From: Oscillospiraceae bacterium
GTDB lineage: Bacteria > Bacillota > Clostridia > Oscillospirales > Ruminococcaceae
NCBI GenBank assembly: GCA_017435045.1
Contig: JAFSFT010000030.1
Coordinates: 1-64,000, forward strand
Reading direction: 5' to 3'
DNA: 64,000 nt
Below the pieces are notes generated by a model. The model made no database searches and was not told where the DNA came from. It saw only the letters and a list, made by a program, of their open reading frames with translations. Numbering within the stretch: the stretch's first letter is position 1; each line of letters begins with the position of its first letter. Positions 32,645 through 42,721 of this stretch are shown one piece after another. The position numbers and the translations under genes are program-made.

Positions 32645-33200
32645 TATTGATAAAAATATAGTTGTAATTTCCGGCCCATCAGGCTGCGGCAAGGACACCG
32701 TGGTTAAAAAGATTCTTTCCATGGATGAAAGATTTGTCCTTTCCGTTTCCGCAACAACACGTCAGCGCAGACCTATAGAAAAGGACGGCGTAGACTACAT
32801 ATTCCTTTCCACAGAGGAATTTGTTTCCAGACTTTCCGCAGGCGAATTTCTGGAATACACCTGCTACTGCGATAACTACTACGGCACACTTAAACAGCAG
32901 ATAGAGGACAAGGTAAAGGCTGGCAAGGTTGTGGTGCTTGTTATCGAGGTTGAGGGTGCACAGAATGTTAAAAAGGTATATCCTGACAGCCTTACAATCT
33001 TCCTTGCACCTCCGTCTCTTGAAGAACTGGAACGCCGCCTTAAAAACAGAGGCACAGAAGACGAAACAAAAATCAAACAGCGTCTGTTCAAGGCAAAGGA
33101 GGAACTTGGTTTCCAGTCCAGCTATGACTACATTGTGGAAAACAACAGTGTGGAACAGTGTGCACAGTCTATCATAGATATTTTTGACAACAGAGACTAA
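32637..33200 (+). CDS. gmk: Guanylate kinase
   Basis: 187 residues. The P-loop is GPSGCGKDT, followed by the GMP-binding ATTRQRRP-E-GVDY region. It phosphorylates GMP to GDP with ATP. In most clostridial operons of this type rpoZ follows gmk; here priA follows after 20 bases and no omega-like ORF is present between them. Confidence 0.95.
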   Translation: MSSIDKNIVVISGPSGCGKDTVVKKILSMDERFVLSVSATTRQRRPIEKDGVDYIFLSTEEFVSRLSAGEFLEYTCYCDNYYGTLKQQIEDKVKAGKVVVLVIEVEGAQNVKKVYPDSLTIFLAPPSLEELERRLKNRGTEDETKIKQRLFKAKEELGFQSSYDYIVENNSVEQCAQSIIDIFDNRD

Positions 33201-33220
33201 AAACAAAAGGAGGTAGCTTT

Positions 33221-35440
33221 ATGTTGACAGCAGGCGTAGCAGTGGATAAAGCTACCTTGAATTTTGATAAGGAATTTTCATATACAGTTCCGCAGCAGTT
33301 TGCCAATAACATACAGGTTGGCTCGGTGGTGCTGGTGCCGTTCGGCCGCAGCAGTGCTCTGCGTCAGGGTGTTGTGCTGAGCCTTTCGGAACGTGAAGAT
33401 ACAGCGAAACTCAAGGCAATTGCAGATGTAAAAACCGAGCAGTGGTCGGTGACACCATTTGCACTTAAAATGGTGGAGCATATAAAAGAAACCTGTTTCT
33501 GCACGTATTACGAAGCTGCAAAGGCGGTTATCCCATACGGCAGTCAGTATAAAATTGTGGGCGGACATCTGGAGGAAAAGCATCGTCTGCCTACAGAAAA
33601 GCTGTATACAGCCATTATCTGCGACCAATTGCCAAAACTGACAGAAAAACAGAAAACTGTATATGATTACCTTGTTTCTTCACACAAAACAATCAAACAA
33701 ATATGCGATGATTGTAATGTAACCAAAGCGGTGGTGGATAAGCTTGCAGAAAAAAATCTGCTTGCAGTTACGGAAAAATTCAGGGAATTTGAACCTGCCG
33801 TCCACACTGCTGAAAAAAAAGAGATAAAACTTTCCGCACAGCAGCAGAAGGTTTATGATGAAATTACTGAATGTAAGGATATAAAGCCCCACCTTATACA
33901 CGGTGTTACCTCCAGCGGCAAGACAGCGGTATTTATAAAGCTGATACAGCGTACGCTGGCAGAGGGCAGAACAGCAATGCTGCTGGTACCCGAAATTTCC
34001 CTGACACCGCAGATGATAAATCTGCTGTCGCAGCATTTTGGCAATGTTATCAGTGTGCTGCATTCAAAGCTTACCAGCAGACAGCGGCTTTATCAGCATC
34101 AGAAGATTGTAGAGGGCAAGGCGAAGGTGATTGTAGGCACACGCAGTGCAGTGTTTGCACCATGCGACAATATCGGGCTTATAATCATTGACGAGGAACA
34201 CGAAAAAACCTTTAAATCGGAAAACAGTCCGCGGTATTCCGCAATACGTGTGGCATCCTTTATAGCAAAGGAAAAAGGGGCAAAGCTGGTGCTGGCATCA
34301 GCCACACCAAGCATAGAAAGCTATTATCTGGCAAAAAACGGATTTTACCATCTGCATAAGATGGATAAACGTTACAACGATATGCCTATGCCGCAGGTAG
34401 AGGTCATAGATATGCGTATGCAGGCAATGATTGGCGACACGGGCGTGTTGTCCGATGCAGTTATAAAATATCTTTCTGACAATATAAAGGATGAAAAACA
34501 GAGCATTATCCTTATAAACCGCAGGGGATATTCCACTGTAGGGGTGTGTAAGGATTGCAGGGAAACCTTGCAGTGTGATGACTGCAGCGTAAACCTTGTA
34601 AAACATAAAAATGCAGGCAAATTAAGCTGCCACTATTGTTCAAGAAGCTATCCCGTAATTGAAAAATGTCCCAACTGCGGCGGCGAGATACAGTATGTGG
34701 GTTACGGCACACAAAAGGTGGAGGAATATATCCAAAGCTGTATACCGCAGGCAAGGATACTGCGAATGGATGCCGACACAACCTCAAAAAGCGACTCTCA
34801 CAGCGAAATGCTGGCGGATTTTGCGGCCAAAAAGTACGATATACTTGTGGGTACGCAGATGGTGGCAAAGGGGCTGGATTTCAGGGATGTAAATATGGTA
34901 TGTGTGCTTGGCATTGACGGTGCACTAAACCAGACCTCCTACAATTCGGGAGAAACCGCATTCAGCCTGCTGACACAGGTTATAGGCCGTGCAGGCAGAT
35001 GGCAGAAGGATGCCGTTGCCCTTGTGCAGACCTACGACAGCGAAAACCCCATTATAAATCTTGCACGCAAGGGAGATTATGAAAGCTTTTACAACAGGGA
35101 AATTGCATTCCGCAAGCTGAATATATATCCGCCATTCTGCACGATGTGTCAGGTGGCCTTTACCAATGAAAAGGAGATTGCGGCAGCAAGGGATGCGGCA
35201 AGATTTCTGGCAGTTATACGACAGCAGTCGGAAAAACTGGAAAATCAGCCACTCGTAGTGCTTGGCCCTGCACCGTTTTCGGTTTCAATGGTCAGCGGCA
35301 TATACCGCTACCGCCTTACATTAAAATGTAAAAATACAAGAAAATTCAGGGATTTTTTAAGGCTTTGCATAGACGAATATCTTAAAAACCCGGAAAATAA
35401 ATCGGGTATATATGTAAATATGAACCCAATTCAGGAATAA
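33221..35440 (+). CDS. priA: Primosomal helicase PriA
   Basis: 739 residues, full length. An N-terminal 3'-end-binding domain is followed by a winged helix, helicase motifs (HGVTSSGKTAVF Walker A, IIDEEHEK Walker B), the eight-Cys zinc region (CKDCRETLQCDDC...CHYC...CPNCGG) and a C-terminal domain. It reloads the replisome at stalled forks. AAAGGAGGTAG precedes the start. Intact. Confidence 0.97.
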   Translation: MLTAGVAVDKATLNFDKEFSYTVPQQFANNIQVGSVVLVPFGRSSALRQGVVLSLSEREDTAKLKAIADVKTEQWSVTPFALKMVEHIKETCFCTYYEAAKAVIPYGSQYKIVGGHLEEKHRLPTEKLYTAIICDQLPKLTEKQKTVYDYLVSSHKTIKQICDDCNVTKAVVDKLAEKNLLAVTEKFREFEPAVHTAEKKEIKLSAQQQKVYDEITECKDIKPHLIHGVTSSGKTAVFIKLIQRTLAEGRTAMLLVPEISLTPQMINLLSQHFGNVISVLHSKLTSRQRLYQHQKIVEGKAKVIVGTRSAVFAPCDNIGLIIIDEEHEKTFKSENSPRYSAIRVASFIAKEKGAKLVLASATPSIESYYLAKNGFYHLHKMDKRYNDMPMPQVEVIDMRMQAMIGDTGVLSDAVIKYLSDNIKDEKQSIILINRRGYSTVGVCKDCRETLQCDDCSVNLVKHKNAGKLSCHYCSRSYPVIEKCPNCGGEIQYVGYGTQKVEEYIQSCIPQARILRMDADTTSKSDSHSEMLADFAAKKYDILVGTQMVAKGLDFRDVNMVCVLGIDGALNQTSYNSGETAFSLLTQVIGRAGRWQKDAVALVQTYDSENPIINLARKGDYESFYNREIAFRKLNIYPPFCTMCQVAFTNEKEIAAARDAARFLAVIRQQSEKLENQPLVVLGPAPFSVSMVSGIYRYRLTLKCKNTRKFRDFLRLCIDEYLKNPENKSGIYVNMNPIQE

Positions 35441-35470
35441 AAATTACAATTGACATACAGGAGAAATATT

Positions 35471-35998
35471 ATGGCTATCAGAACTATTGTAAAAGACGGC
35501 GACCCAATCCTTAAAAAAGTTTGCCGTCCTGTAACAGAATTCAATGAAAAACTTGCTACTTTGCTGGATGATATGGGCGAAACAATGATGGAGGCACACG
35601 GCCTTGGCCTTGCAGGTCCGCAGGTTGGCATTCTTCGCCGTGTTGTGGTTGTGCTTGACCAGTATATTGACGAGGACGGCAACGAAGTTGACGAAATTAT
35701 CGAACTTGTAAACCCTGAAATTGTTGAAAAACAGGGCGAAGTTACAATTTTTGAAGGCTGTCTTTCCTTCCCTGGCAGAAATGGTGCAATCACACGTCCG
35801 CAGTATGTTGTAGCAAAGGCACAGGACCGTGACGGCAATATGTTTGTTATCGAAGCGGAGGATATCCTTGCACGTGCAATCTGTCACGAATGCGACCACC
35901 TTGACGGCATCACAATTATGGATCACGCAACAAAATTCTACGAAGACCTTACAAAAGAAGAAATCAAAGCACTTAATCTGGACGAGGACTATGAATAA
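35471..35998 (+). CDS. def: Peptide deformylase
   Basis: 175 residues with the three signatures GLGLAGPQVG, EGCLSFP (Cys97 binds metal) and HECDHLDG (His139 and His143 bind metal, Glu140 is catalytic). It removes the formyl group from new proteins. I start at ATG 35471, because AGGAGAAA lies 6-13 bases upstream. Its 3' end overlaps fmt, so tRNA formylation and deformylation are coupled. Confidence 0.96.
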   Translation: MAIRTIVKDGDPILKKVCRPVTEFNEKLATLLDDMGETMMEAHGLGLAGPQVGILRRVVVVLDQYIDEDGNEVDEIIELVNPEIVEKQGEVTIFEGCLSFPGRNGAITRPQYVVAKAQDRDGNMFVIEAEDILARAICHECDHLDGITIMDHATKFYEDLTKEEIKALNLDEDYE

Positions 35999-36917
35999 AA
36001 AGGACGTAAAAGTTTTATTTATGGGCACCCCTGAAATTGCAAAGGGCTGCCTTGAACAGCTTGTGAATGACGGCTGGAATGTTATTGGTGCATTTACAAG
36101 AGAAGATAAGCCTGTGGGCAGAAAACAGATTATGACACCGCCGCCTGTAAAGGTATACGCTGTGGAACAGAATATCCCTGTATATCAGCCAAAAACACTT
36201 AAGGGCGAAGCAACAGAACTTATCAGTCAGCTTGCACCTGACCTTATTGTTGTGGTGGCATATGGCAGAATACTGCCAAAAGCTGTAATAGATGTGCCAC
36301 AGTTTGGCTGTCTTAATCTCCACGTTTCACTGCTGCCGCAGTACCGTGGTGCAGCACCAATCCAGTGGGCACTTATCAATGGCGACAAACAGACAGGTGT
36401 TACAGTTATGCACATTGACGAGGGTCTTGACACAGGCGATATCATCGATGTTCTGCCAATAGAAATCGGCGAAGATGAAACTCAGGAAGAGCTTTTTCTC
36501 GACGTGGAAGAAAAAGGCAAAGCATTCCTCTCCAGAGTGTGTGAAGAAGTGGTTAACGGCACGGCAAAACGCACACCGCAGGACCACACAAAAGCAACCC
36601 TTGCACCTCCTCTTACAAAGGAGATGGCACTGTTCAGCTTTGATAATACTGCCGAAACTATCCATAATAAGGTAAGAGGCCAGAATCCATGGCCAAGTGC
36701 ACATTTTATGTTTGGTGATAAAAAGGTAAAGGTTATTAAAACCAAAAAGGTGGATATGAGCGGCAAAGCAGGAGAAATTCTTTCCACAAAGCCACTTGTT
36801 GTGGCCTGTGGCAAGGGTGCACTGCAGCTTGTTACCGTTCAGCCCGAGGGCTCAAAGGCTATGGACGGCACAGCATGGAGTCTTGGCAGAAGATTTAACA
36901 AAGGCGATATGCTTTAA
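35991..36917 (+). CDS. fmt: Methionyl-tRNA formyltransferase
   Basis: 308 residues. It has the N-terminal formyltransferase fold (VLFMGTPEIAKGCLEQL), HVSLLPQYRGAAPIQWAL with the catalytic Asn-His-Asp region (NLHVSLLP, GLDTGDI) and a C-terminal OB-like domain. It formylates initiator Met-tRNA, whose gene lies at 22.1 kb. The ATG at 35991 overlaps the last codons of def by 8 bases; longer in-frame extensions lie inside def and are not real. Confidence 0.96.
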   Translation: MNKKDVKVLFMGTPEIAKGCLEQLVNDGWNVIGAFTREDKPVGRKQIMTPPPVKVYAVEQNIPVYQPKTLKGEATELISQLAPDLIVVVAYGRILPKAVIDVPQFGCLNLHVSLLPQYRGAAPIQWALINGDKQTGVTVMHIDEGLDTGDIIDVLPIEIGEDETQEELFLDVEEKGKAFLSRVCEEVVNGTAKRTPQDHTKATLAPPLTKEMALFSFDNTAETIHNKVRGQNPWPSAHFMFGDKKVKVIKTKKVDMSGKAGEILSTKPLVVACGKGALQLVTVQPEGSKAMDGTAWSLGRRFNKGDML

Positions 36918-36938
36918 TTATAATTTTGAGGTGATTTG

Positions 36939-37634
36939 ATGTACGGTTATGGTATTGATATATACTATCTGATTCTTGTGGTTCCGGCAGTCATATTTTC
37001 TATGTGGGCACAGAACAGGGTCACAACTACATTCAGAAAATATAATCAGGTAAGAACTTACAGCGGTATGACAGGATACGAGGCTGCACGCAGAATTCTC
37101 TCTGCAAACGGCCTTTACAATGTTGCGGTGGAACGTGTAAGCGGCAATCTTACAGACCACTATGACCCAAAGGCAAATGTAATCCGCCTTTCTGACAGCG
37201 TTTTCGGTTCCAACAGTGTTGCGGCAGTTGGTGTTGCTGCACACGAGGCAGGCCACGCTGTTCAGTATGCAACACATTATGCTCCGATAAAGCTCAGAAC
37301 TGCAATTATACCTGTTACCAATATCGGTTCAACACTTTCCATTCCAATTGTGCTCATCGGCTTTTTTATGGGCATGCAGCCGCTGGTTAACCTTGGACTG
37401 CTGCTTTTTGCAACAGTTGCAGTATTCCAGCTGGTTACATTGCCTGTGGAATTCAACGCAAGCCGCCGTGCGGTAAATGCTCTGGAAATGGGCGGCACAA
37501 TGGCAGACGACGAGATGAAAGCTGTTAAAAAGGTACTTAGCGCAGCAGCTATGACCTATGTTGCAGCACTGGCAGTGTCTGTGGCAAACCTGCTGCGACT
37601 GGTTTTACGTTTTGGCGGCAGAAGCAGGGACTAA
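36939..37634 (+). CDS. YugP-type membrane zinc metallopeptidase
   Basis: 231 residues of the Zn_peptidase_2 family (B. subtilis YugP). It has an N-terminal membrane helix, the zinc motif HEAGHAVQYA (about residue 104) and two or three C-terminal helices. The natural substrate is unknown. The ATG at 36939 is used, because GAGGTGATTTG precedes it. It occupies the slot between fmt and rsmB, as in other clostridia. Confidence 0.9.
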   Translation: MYGYGIDIYYLILVVPAVIFSMWAQNRVTTTFRKYNQVRTYSGMTGYEAARRILSANGLYNVAVERVSGNLTDHYDPKANVIRLSDSVFGSNSVAAVGVAAHEAGHAVQYATHYAPIKLRTAIIPVTNIGSTLSIPIVLIGFFMGMQPLVNLGLLLFATVAVFQLVTLPVEFNASRRAVNALEMGGTMADDEMKAVKKVLSAAAMTYVAALAVSVANLLRLVLRFGGRSRD

Positions 37635-37637
37635 ACT

Positions 37638-38948
37638 ATGGATTTGGCAAGAAAACTGGTGGTGGACTGTCTTTTAAAGGTGGAGAAATCGGGTTTTTCA
37701 AACCTTGTTCTCACCTCGGCAATAGACAGCCACAGCATGTCAGCACAGGATAAGGCCTTTCTGTCAAAGGTGTTTTACGGCACTGTTGAACGCAGGTTGA
37801 CGCTTGATTACATTCTGCAGAAGCATCTGTCCAGACCTTTGTCAAAGCTGGACAAAGAGGTTGTGGCTATAATGCAGAGCGGCCTTTATCAGATTTTATA
37901 TATGGAAGCGGTGCCGCACTATGCGGCAATAAACCAGGCTGTTGGCTTGTGTCCTGTCTTTAAAAAGACAAGTGCCAAGGGCTTGGTTAATGCTGTTTTA
38001 AGAAAGTGCAGGGATTTTGATATTGAAAAGGAAATTTTCAAGGACGAAATCACAGCCCTTTCGGTAAAATATTCTGTAAATACAGATATTGTAAAGATAA
38101 TAAAAAAGGATTACGGCGAACATACAGAGGATATACTTAAAGGTATGTTTATAACCCCCAAATTCACCGTAAAAATCAATACGACAAAAATCAGCGTGGA
38201 GGAGTACAGAAAGCTTCTTTCACAGAATGGTATTACATATAACGATATGCCTGTCAGCGGTGCACTGGAAGTTATCCATCGCGGCAGCGTAAAGGAAATA
38301 CCCGGTTTCAAAGAAGGATACTTCTATGTTCAGGGTATCACAAGCCAGTATGCAGTTTCTGCGGCAGATATCCAAAAAGGGCAGGACGTGCTGGATTTGT
38401 GTGCAGCTCCGGGCGGTAAAAGCTTTGCTGCTGCCATAGCACTGGACAATACGGGTTCTGTAACCAGCTGCGATCCTAATCCTCCAAGGCTTAAACTTAT
38501 TGAGGACGGGGCAGAACGCCTTGGCCTTTGCAATATATCCACACTGCAGAACAGCGGCGAGGTATATAACGAAAAACTTAAAAAATACGATGTAATAATC
38601 TGCGATGTGCCTTGTTCGGGCATAGGCATTATCCCTAAAAAGCCGGATTTAAGATATAAGCCGATGGCCAAAGTGGAACAGCTTGCAAACCTGCAGTACA
38701 AAATTCTGTCCACAGCATCAAAGTATCTTAAGGAAAACGGCACAATCGTATATTCCACCTGCACCATCAACAAGCAGGAAAACGAGCAGATTGTGGATAG
38801 ATTTTTAAAGGAAAACCCAAATTTTGAACTTAAAAAACAGCATTGTCCTGTGGAAAATGTGTTGAACAGTGATGAAAAGGTTACATTTTTATCACATTTG
38901 ACAGGTTTCGATGGCTTTTTTGTAGCAGTGCTGAAGAAAATGTGGTAA
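37638..38948 (+). CDS. rsmB: 16S rRNA m5C967 methyltransferase
   Basis: 436 residues. An N-terminal NusB-like RNA-binding domain (about 1-130) is followed by a Rossmann methyltransferase with DLCAAPGGKSFAAA (SAM binding) and the two catalytic Cys motifs DVPCSG and STCT. It starts 4 bases after the upstream gene and ends one base before rlmN. Confidence 0.95.
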   Translation: MDLARKLVVDCLLKVEKSGFSNLVLTSAIDSHSMSAQDKAFLSKVFYGTVERRLTLDYILQKHLSRPLSKLDKEVVAIMQSGLYQILYMEAVPHYAAINQAVGLCPVFKKTSAKGLVNAVLRKCRDFDIEKEIFKDEITALSVKYSVNTDIVKIIKKDYGEHTEDILKGMFITPKFTVKINTTKISVEEYRKLLSQNGITYNDMPVSGALEVIHRGSVKEIPGFKEGYFYVQGITSQYAVSAADIQKGQDVLDLCAAPGGKSFAAAIALDNTGSVTSCDPNPPRLKLIEDGAERLGLCNISTLQNSGEVYNEKLKKYDVIICDVPCSGIGIIPKKPDLRYKPMAKVEQLANLQYKILSTASKYLKENGTIVYSTCTINKQENEQIVDRFLKENPNFELKKQHCPVENVLNSDEKVTFLSHLTGFDGFFVAVLKKMW

Positions 38949-38949
38949 G

Positions 38950-39975
38950 ATGGAAAGAGTAGATATAAAAAGCCTCAGCCTTTCACAGCTTACAGAGTAT
39001 GTGAAAGACCTTGGTCTTAAAAGCTTTAATGCAAAGCAGATATATATATGGCTGCACCAGAAAAACGTACACAGCTTTGATGAGATGACAAACATCTCCA
39101 AGCAGGCAAGAGAACAGCTGGCAAATGAATGTGATATCGTAAATCTTGAGATAGCACAGAAGCAGGTTTCAAAGGACGGGACAATCAAGTATCTTTACCG
39201 CCTGCCGGACGGCAACTGTATCGAAAGTGTACTTATGCGCTACGAACACGGCAACACTATCTGTGTATCCAGCCAGGTGGGCTGCCGTATGGGCTGCAAG
39301 TTCTGTGCTTCTACACAGGGCGGCAAGGTGCGAGACCTTGCAACCAGCGAAATCCTCTCCCAGCTTTATGCAACCGAGGAGGACACAGGGGACAGAATAA
39401 GCAATATTGTGCTTATGGGCATAGGTGAGCCGCTGGACAATTTTGACAATGTAATCAGATTTATTGAGATTATAACCAGCAAGGATGGCAAAAATATCAG
39501 TCAGAGAAATATAAGCCTTTCCACCTGCGGTATTGTGCCAAAAATCTACGAGCTTGCACAGCTTAAACTGGGCATCACACTTTCCATATCGCTGCACGCA
39601 ACCACAAACGAAGCCCGCAAACGCACAATGCCTGTTACCAATGCATATCCGTTGGAACAGCTTATGAAAGCCTGCCGAGATTATACAAAAATCACAGGCC
39701 GTAGAATAAGCTTTGAATATGCCATGATTAAAGGCGAAAACGACACACAGGAAGATGCGGTGCGTCTTTCAAAACTGCTGTCGGGTTTTATAAATCACGT
39801 AAATCTCATTCCGGTAAATCCTGTGGACGGGTCTCCGTTCTCGCAGAGTGATGCCAGAATTATAAAAGAATTTCAGAGCAAGCTTGCTCAGTTAAATGTA
39901 AATGCAACAATCAGACGACGCCTTGGGCAGGATATCTCTGCTGCCTGCGGACAGTTAAGAAATGAACACAGGTGA
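38950..39975 (+). CDS. rlmN: Dual-specificity rRNA/tRNA m2A methyltransferase
   Basis: 341 residues. The radical-SAM cluster motif CRMGCKFC is present, with the family STCG and the reactive C-terminal Cys (ISAACGQL). It methylates A2503 of 23S rRNA and A37 of some tRNAs. Position in the operon is standard. Confidence 0.96.
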   Translation: MERVDIKSLSLSQLTEYVKDLGLKSFNAKQIYIWLHQKNVHSFDEMTNISKQAREQLANECDIVNLEIAQKQVSKDGTIKYLYRLPDGNCIESVLMRYEHGNTICVSSQVGCRMGCKFCASTQGGKVRDLATSEILSQLYATEEDTGDRISNIVLMGIGEPLDNFDNVIRFIEIITSKDGKNISQRNISLSTCGIVPKIYELAQLKLGITLSISLHATTNEARKRTMPVTNAYPLEQLMKACRDYTKITGRRISFEYAMIKGENDTQEDAVRLSKLLSGFINHVNLIPVNPVDGSPFSQSDARIIKEFQSKLAQLNVNATIRRRLGQDISAACGQLRNEHR

Positions 39976-39979
39976 TTAA

Positions 39980-40702
39980 ATGAAAATTGCAGGTACAACC
40001 GATATAGGTAACCGAAGAAGTGAAAATCAGGACAAATATGTGGCTGGCAGACTGCTTAACGGGGTCAGCTTTGGATTTGTGTGCGATGGTATGGGCGGTG
40101 TAAACGGCGGCGAAGTTGCCAGCAGCACCCTTGCAAAATACATCGAGGATGCCCTTTATGTACACAACGAAAGCAGCATCTTTAATCACGAAAAAACGGT
40201 GCTGGGGGCCATAGAGGACGCAAATACAGCCATATACAATATGGGCAACAAAAAGACGGAATACAGAGGTATGGGCACAACCCTGGCAGGTGTTGTTATA
40301 GACGGCAGCCAGTGCACAGTGTATCACGCCGGTGATTCCCGCGTTTACATTGTCCGTGACGGAAAGCTTGCCCTTATAACAAAAGACCACTCGGTGGTGC
40401 AGGAACTTGTGGACCAGCACAAGCTTACACCGGAGCAGGCACACAACCACCCTCAGCGAAACCTTATAACAAGGGCTGTAGGGGTTGAAACACAGGTTAA
40501 AATAGACGTAGCAGAACTGGATGTTCTGCCTGGAGATATTTTGCTGTGTGCAACGGACGGACTTACAAATTTTGTTTCTCCGTCTGAAATTATGGAAATT
40601 TTAACAACAGACAATATATTTGCAATGCCTGATAAACTCATCAGCAAAGCCCTCGCAAATCAGGCAACAGACAATATAACAGCAGTAGTATTGGCAATAT
40701 AA
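39980..40702 (+). CDS. stp: PP2C-type Ser/Thr phosphatase
   Basis: 240 residues with PP2C motifs (GNRRSENQD, CDGMGGVNGGE, GMGTTLAG, HAGDSRVYIV, LLCATDGLTN). It removes phosphates placed by the PASTA kinase encoded next, 10 bases downstream. Known pairs control cell-wall synthesis and division. Confidence 0.95.
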   Translation: MKIAGTTDIGNRRSENQDKYVAGRLLNGVSFGFVCDGMGGVNGGEVASSTLAKYIEDALYVHNESSIFNHEKTVLGAIEDANTAIYNMGNKKTEYRGMGTTLAGVVIDGSQCTVYHAGDSRVYIVRDGKLALITKDHSVVQELVDQHKLTPEQAHNHPQRNLITRAVGVETQVKIDVAELDVLPGDILLCATDGLTNFVSPSEIMEILTTDNIFAMPDKLISKALANQATDNITAVVLAI

Positions 40703-40712
40703 GGAGAAGATA

Positions 40713-42665
40713 ATGGAAAATTATATAGGAAAGATTATTGACAATCGCTATGAAGTTTTGTCTCTTGTAGGCGTTGGCGGTATGTCTAATGTATATAAAG
40801 CTGTTGACAAGCGAACAGGTGCAGAGGTTGCAATCAAATTTTTAAAGGAAGAATTCTTTGAAAACGAGGAACTGGTACGCCGTTTTAAAAATGAAAGCAA
40901 GGCAATCAGCCTGCTCAACCACGAATGCATCATCAAGGTTCTCGATTTTAATATAACAGACAGCGAAAAATACTTAGTGGTTGAATATATCAACGGTGTT
41001 ACACTCAAGGAGTTTATCGAAAACCGCGGCAAGCTTACATGGGAAGAAACCCTTGTGTTTGCAAATATTATTCTCGGCGCACTGGGTCATGCCCACGAAA
41101 ATGGTGTTGTTCACCGAGACCTTAAACCACAGAATATTATGCTTACCCGTGACGGTCAGCTTAAAATAATGGACTTTGGCATTGCACGTCTGGCAACAGC
41201 AAATCAGCGTACAGTTACAGACAAGGCAATCGGTTCTGTACATTACATCAGCCCTGAACAGGTGCGTGGCCAAAGCACAGATAAACGCTCCGATATATAC
41301 AGCATTGGTATTATGATGTACGAGATGCTCACAGGCAAGCTGCCGTTCCATTCCGAAACAGCGGTGTCTGTTGCTCTGCAGCAGCTGTCCGATGCAGCAC
41401 AGCCTGTAAGCGAACTGGTGGATGGCGTGCCAAAGGGTATGGAGCAGATTGTTATGAAAGCAATCGAAAAAGATCCGGACAAACGATATCAGTCTGCTGC
41501 TGATATGCGCAAGGATCTGCAGAAAATAAAGGAAAACAGAAACTATGTTCTGGAAGATGAAGCTGAAAATCTTGCAGAAACAAAAACTGTAATGGTAAAT
41601 GCAATGCCAAAGAATAAAACAAGCAAAGTAAAGGTTAAAAAAGGCAAAAAACTGCTTCTGCCTGTGCTGGCAGGTATTGCCACAGCTTTTGCAATAAGTG
41701 CGGTTGTAGCTATTTACTTTATATTCAAGCTCAGCGGCAACCCGCTTTTGTCCAACAAGCCTGACGTTGAACTTCCAAACTTTGTCGGTATGACAGAAAG
41801 TGAAGTGAAGTCATCGGACTATAAATTCAAATACGAAATTGAATATATCTATAATGACGAATACGACAAGGATACGGTATTTTCACAGTCTCCTAAGGCT
41901 CCGAGAACTGTTAAGGAGAACAGTACAGTTAAGCTTAAGGTAAGTAAAGGTGTTATGACCAGTGAAATGCCTGACCTTAAAAATTACACCAGAAGCGAAG
42001 CACAGAAAATCCTTGCAGCACTGGGTGTGGACGTAGCAGTAGAAACAGAAGATACAAAATCTGTGCCAAACGGCAACATCATCAGAACTGACCCTGAAGC
42101 AGGTACAATTATCACAAGCGGAAGTCTGGTTACAATCTATGTAGCTATCGACCAGGAACTCAGAACAAATACAGTGCCTAACGTTGTAGGTTCCGAAGAT
42201 ATTGAAACAGCCAAAAAAGCTATTACAGCAGCAGGTATGCGTGTAGGTGCACTGACATATAAGGAAAGCCACGAGCCGGAGGGCACAATAATAGGTCAGT
42301 CCCCTGAAGGCGGCAAGGAGGCTGCTATCGGTACATCAATTACCCTTATTATCAGCGAAGGCCCGCCGGAATGTGAATACTGCGGCTCTGACGAGCACGA
42401 GACAGACGACCACCCAAGATGTGAAGTTTGCGGCTCTAAAAAGCATACAGAACATCCAACCTGTCCTGACTGCGGTTCTTTAGACCACGAAGAACATCCT
42501 AAGTGTCCTGTTTGCGGTTCCAAAGAACACGAAACCCATCCGGAAGAAACACCGTCACCGGAACCAACACCTGATTCCGGTTCAGGAGATTCAGGCTCGG
42601 ATGATTCAGATGATTCGGATTCTGATGAATCCAAATCTGAAGATTCAGAAGAAAAAACAGACTGA
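40713..42665 (+). CDS. prkC: PASTA Ser/Thr kinase with an extracellular Cys/His-rich tail
   Basis: 650 residues. The kinase domain (about 10-270) has GVGGMSNVYKA, AIKFLK, HRDLKPQN and DFGIAR. One membrane helix (about 315-338) and three PASTA domains (about 348-412, 414-482 and 484-550) follow. Past the last PASTA domain come four short Cys/His units of the form CxxCGSxxxH (CEYCGSDEH, CEVCGSKKH, CPDCGSLDH, CPVCGSKEH), then an acidic Ser/Asp tail of about 45 residues. PASTA domains bind peptidoglycan fragments. The Cys/His units look metal-binding and are not part of standard PrkC. Confidence 0.93.
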   Translation: MENYIGKIIDNRYEVLSLVGVGGMSNVYKAVDKRTGAEVAIKFLKEEFFENEELVRRFKNESKAISLLNHECIIKVLDFNITDSEKYLVVEYINGVTLKEFIENRGKLTWEETLVFANIILGALGHAHENGVVHRDLKPQNIMLTRDGQLKIMDFGIARLATANQRTVTDKAIGSVHYISPEQVRGQSTDKRSDIYSIGIMMYEMLTGKLPFHSETAVSVALQQLSDAAQPVSELVDGVPKGMEQIVMKAIEKDPDKRYQSAADMRKDLQKIKENRNYVLEDEAENLAETKTVMVNAMPKNKTSKVKVKKGKKLLLPVLAGIATAFAISAVVAIYFIFKLSGNPLLSNKPDVELPNFVGMTESEVKSSDYKFKYEIEYIYNDEYDKDTVFSQSPKAPRTVKENSTVKLKVSKGVMTSEMPDLKNYTRSEAQKILAALGVDVAVETEDTKSVPNGNIIRTDPEAGTIITSGSLVTIYVAIDQELRTNTVPNVVGSEDIETAKKAITAAGMRVGALTYKESHEPEGTIIGQSPEGGKEAAIGTSITLIISEGPPECEYCGSDEHETDDHPRCEVCGSKKHTEHPTCPDCGSLDHEEHPKCPVCGSKEHETHPEETPSPEPTPDSGSGDSGSDDSDDSDSDESKSEDSEEKTD

Positions 42666-42679
42666 TAAAACAATATAAG

Positions 42680-42705
42680 GTCCGCTGGCAGAATTGTCAG
42701 CGGAC
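42680..42705 (+). other. Stem-loop between prkC and the PASTA-only gene
   Basis: gtccgctg (42680-42687) pairs with cagcggac (42698-42705). No T run follows, so it may set mRNA stability or give partial termination, lowering expression of the next gene. Confidence 0.55.
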
Positions 42706-42721
42706 TTAAAGGTAATGTTAA

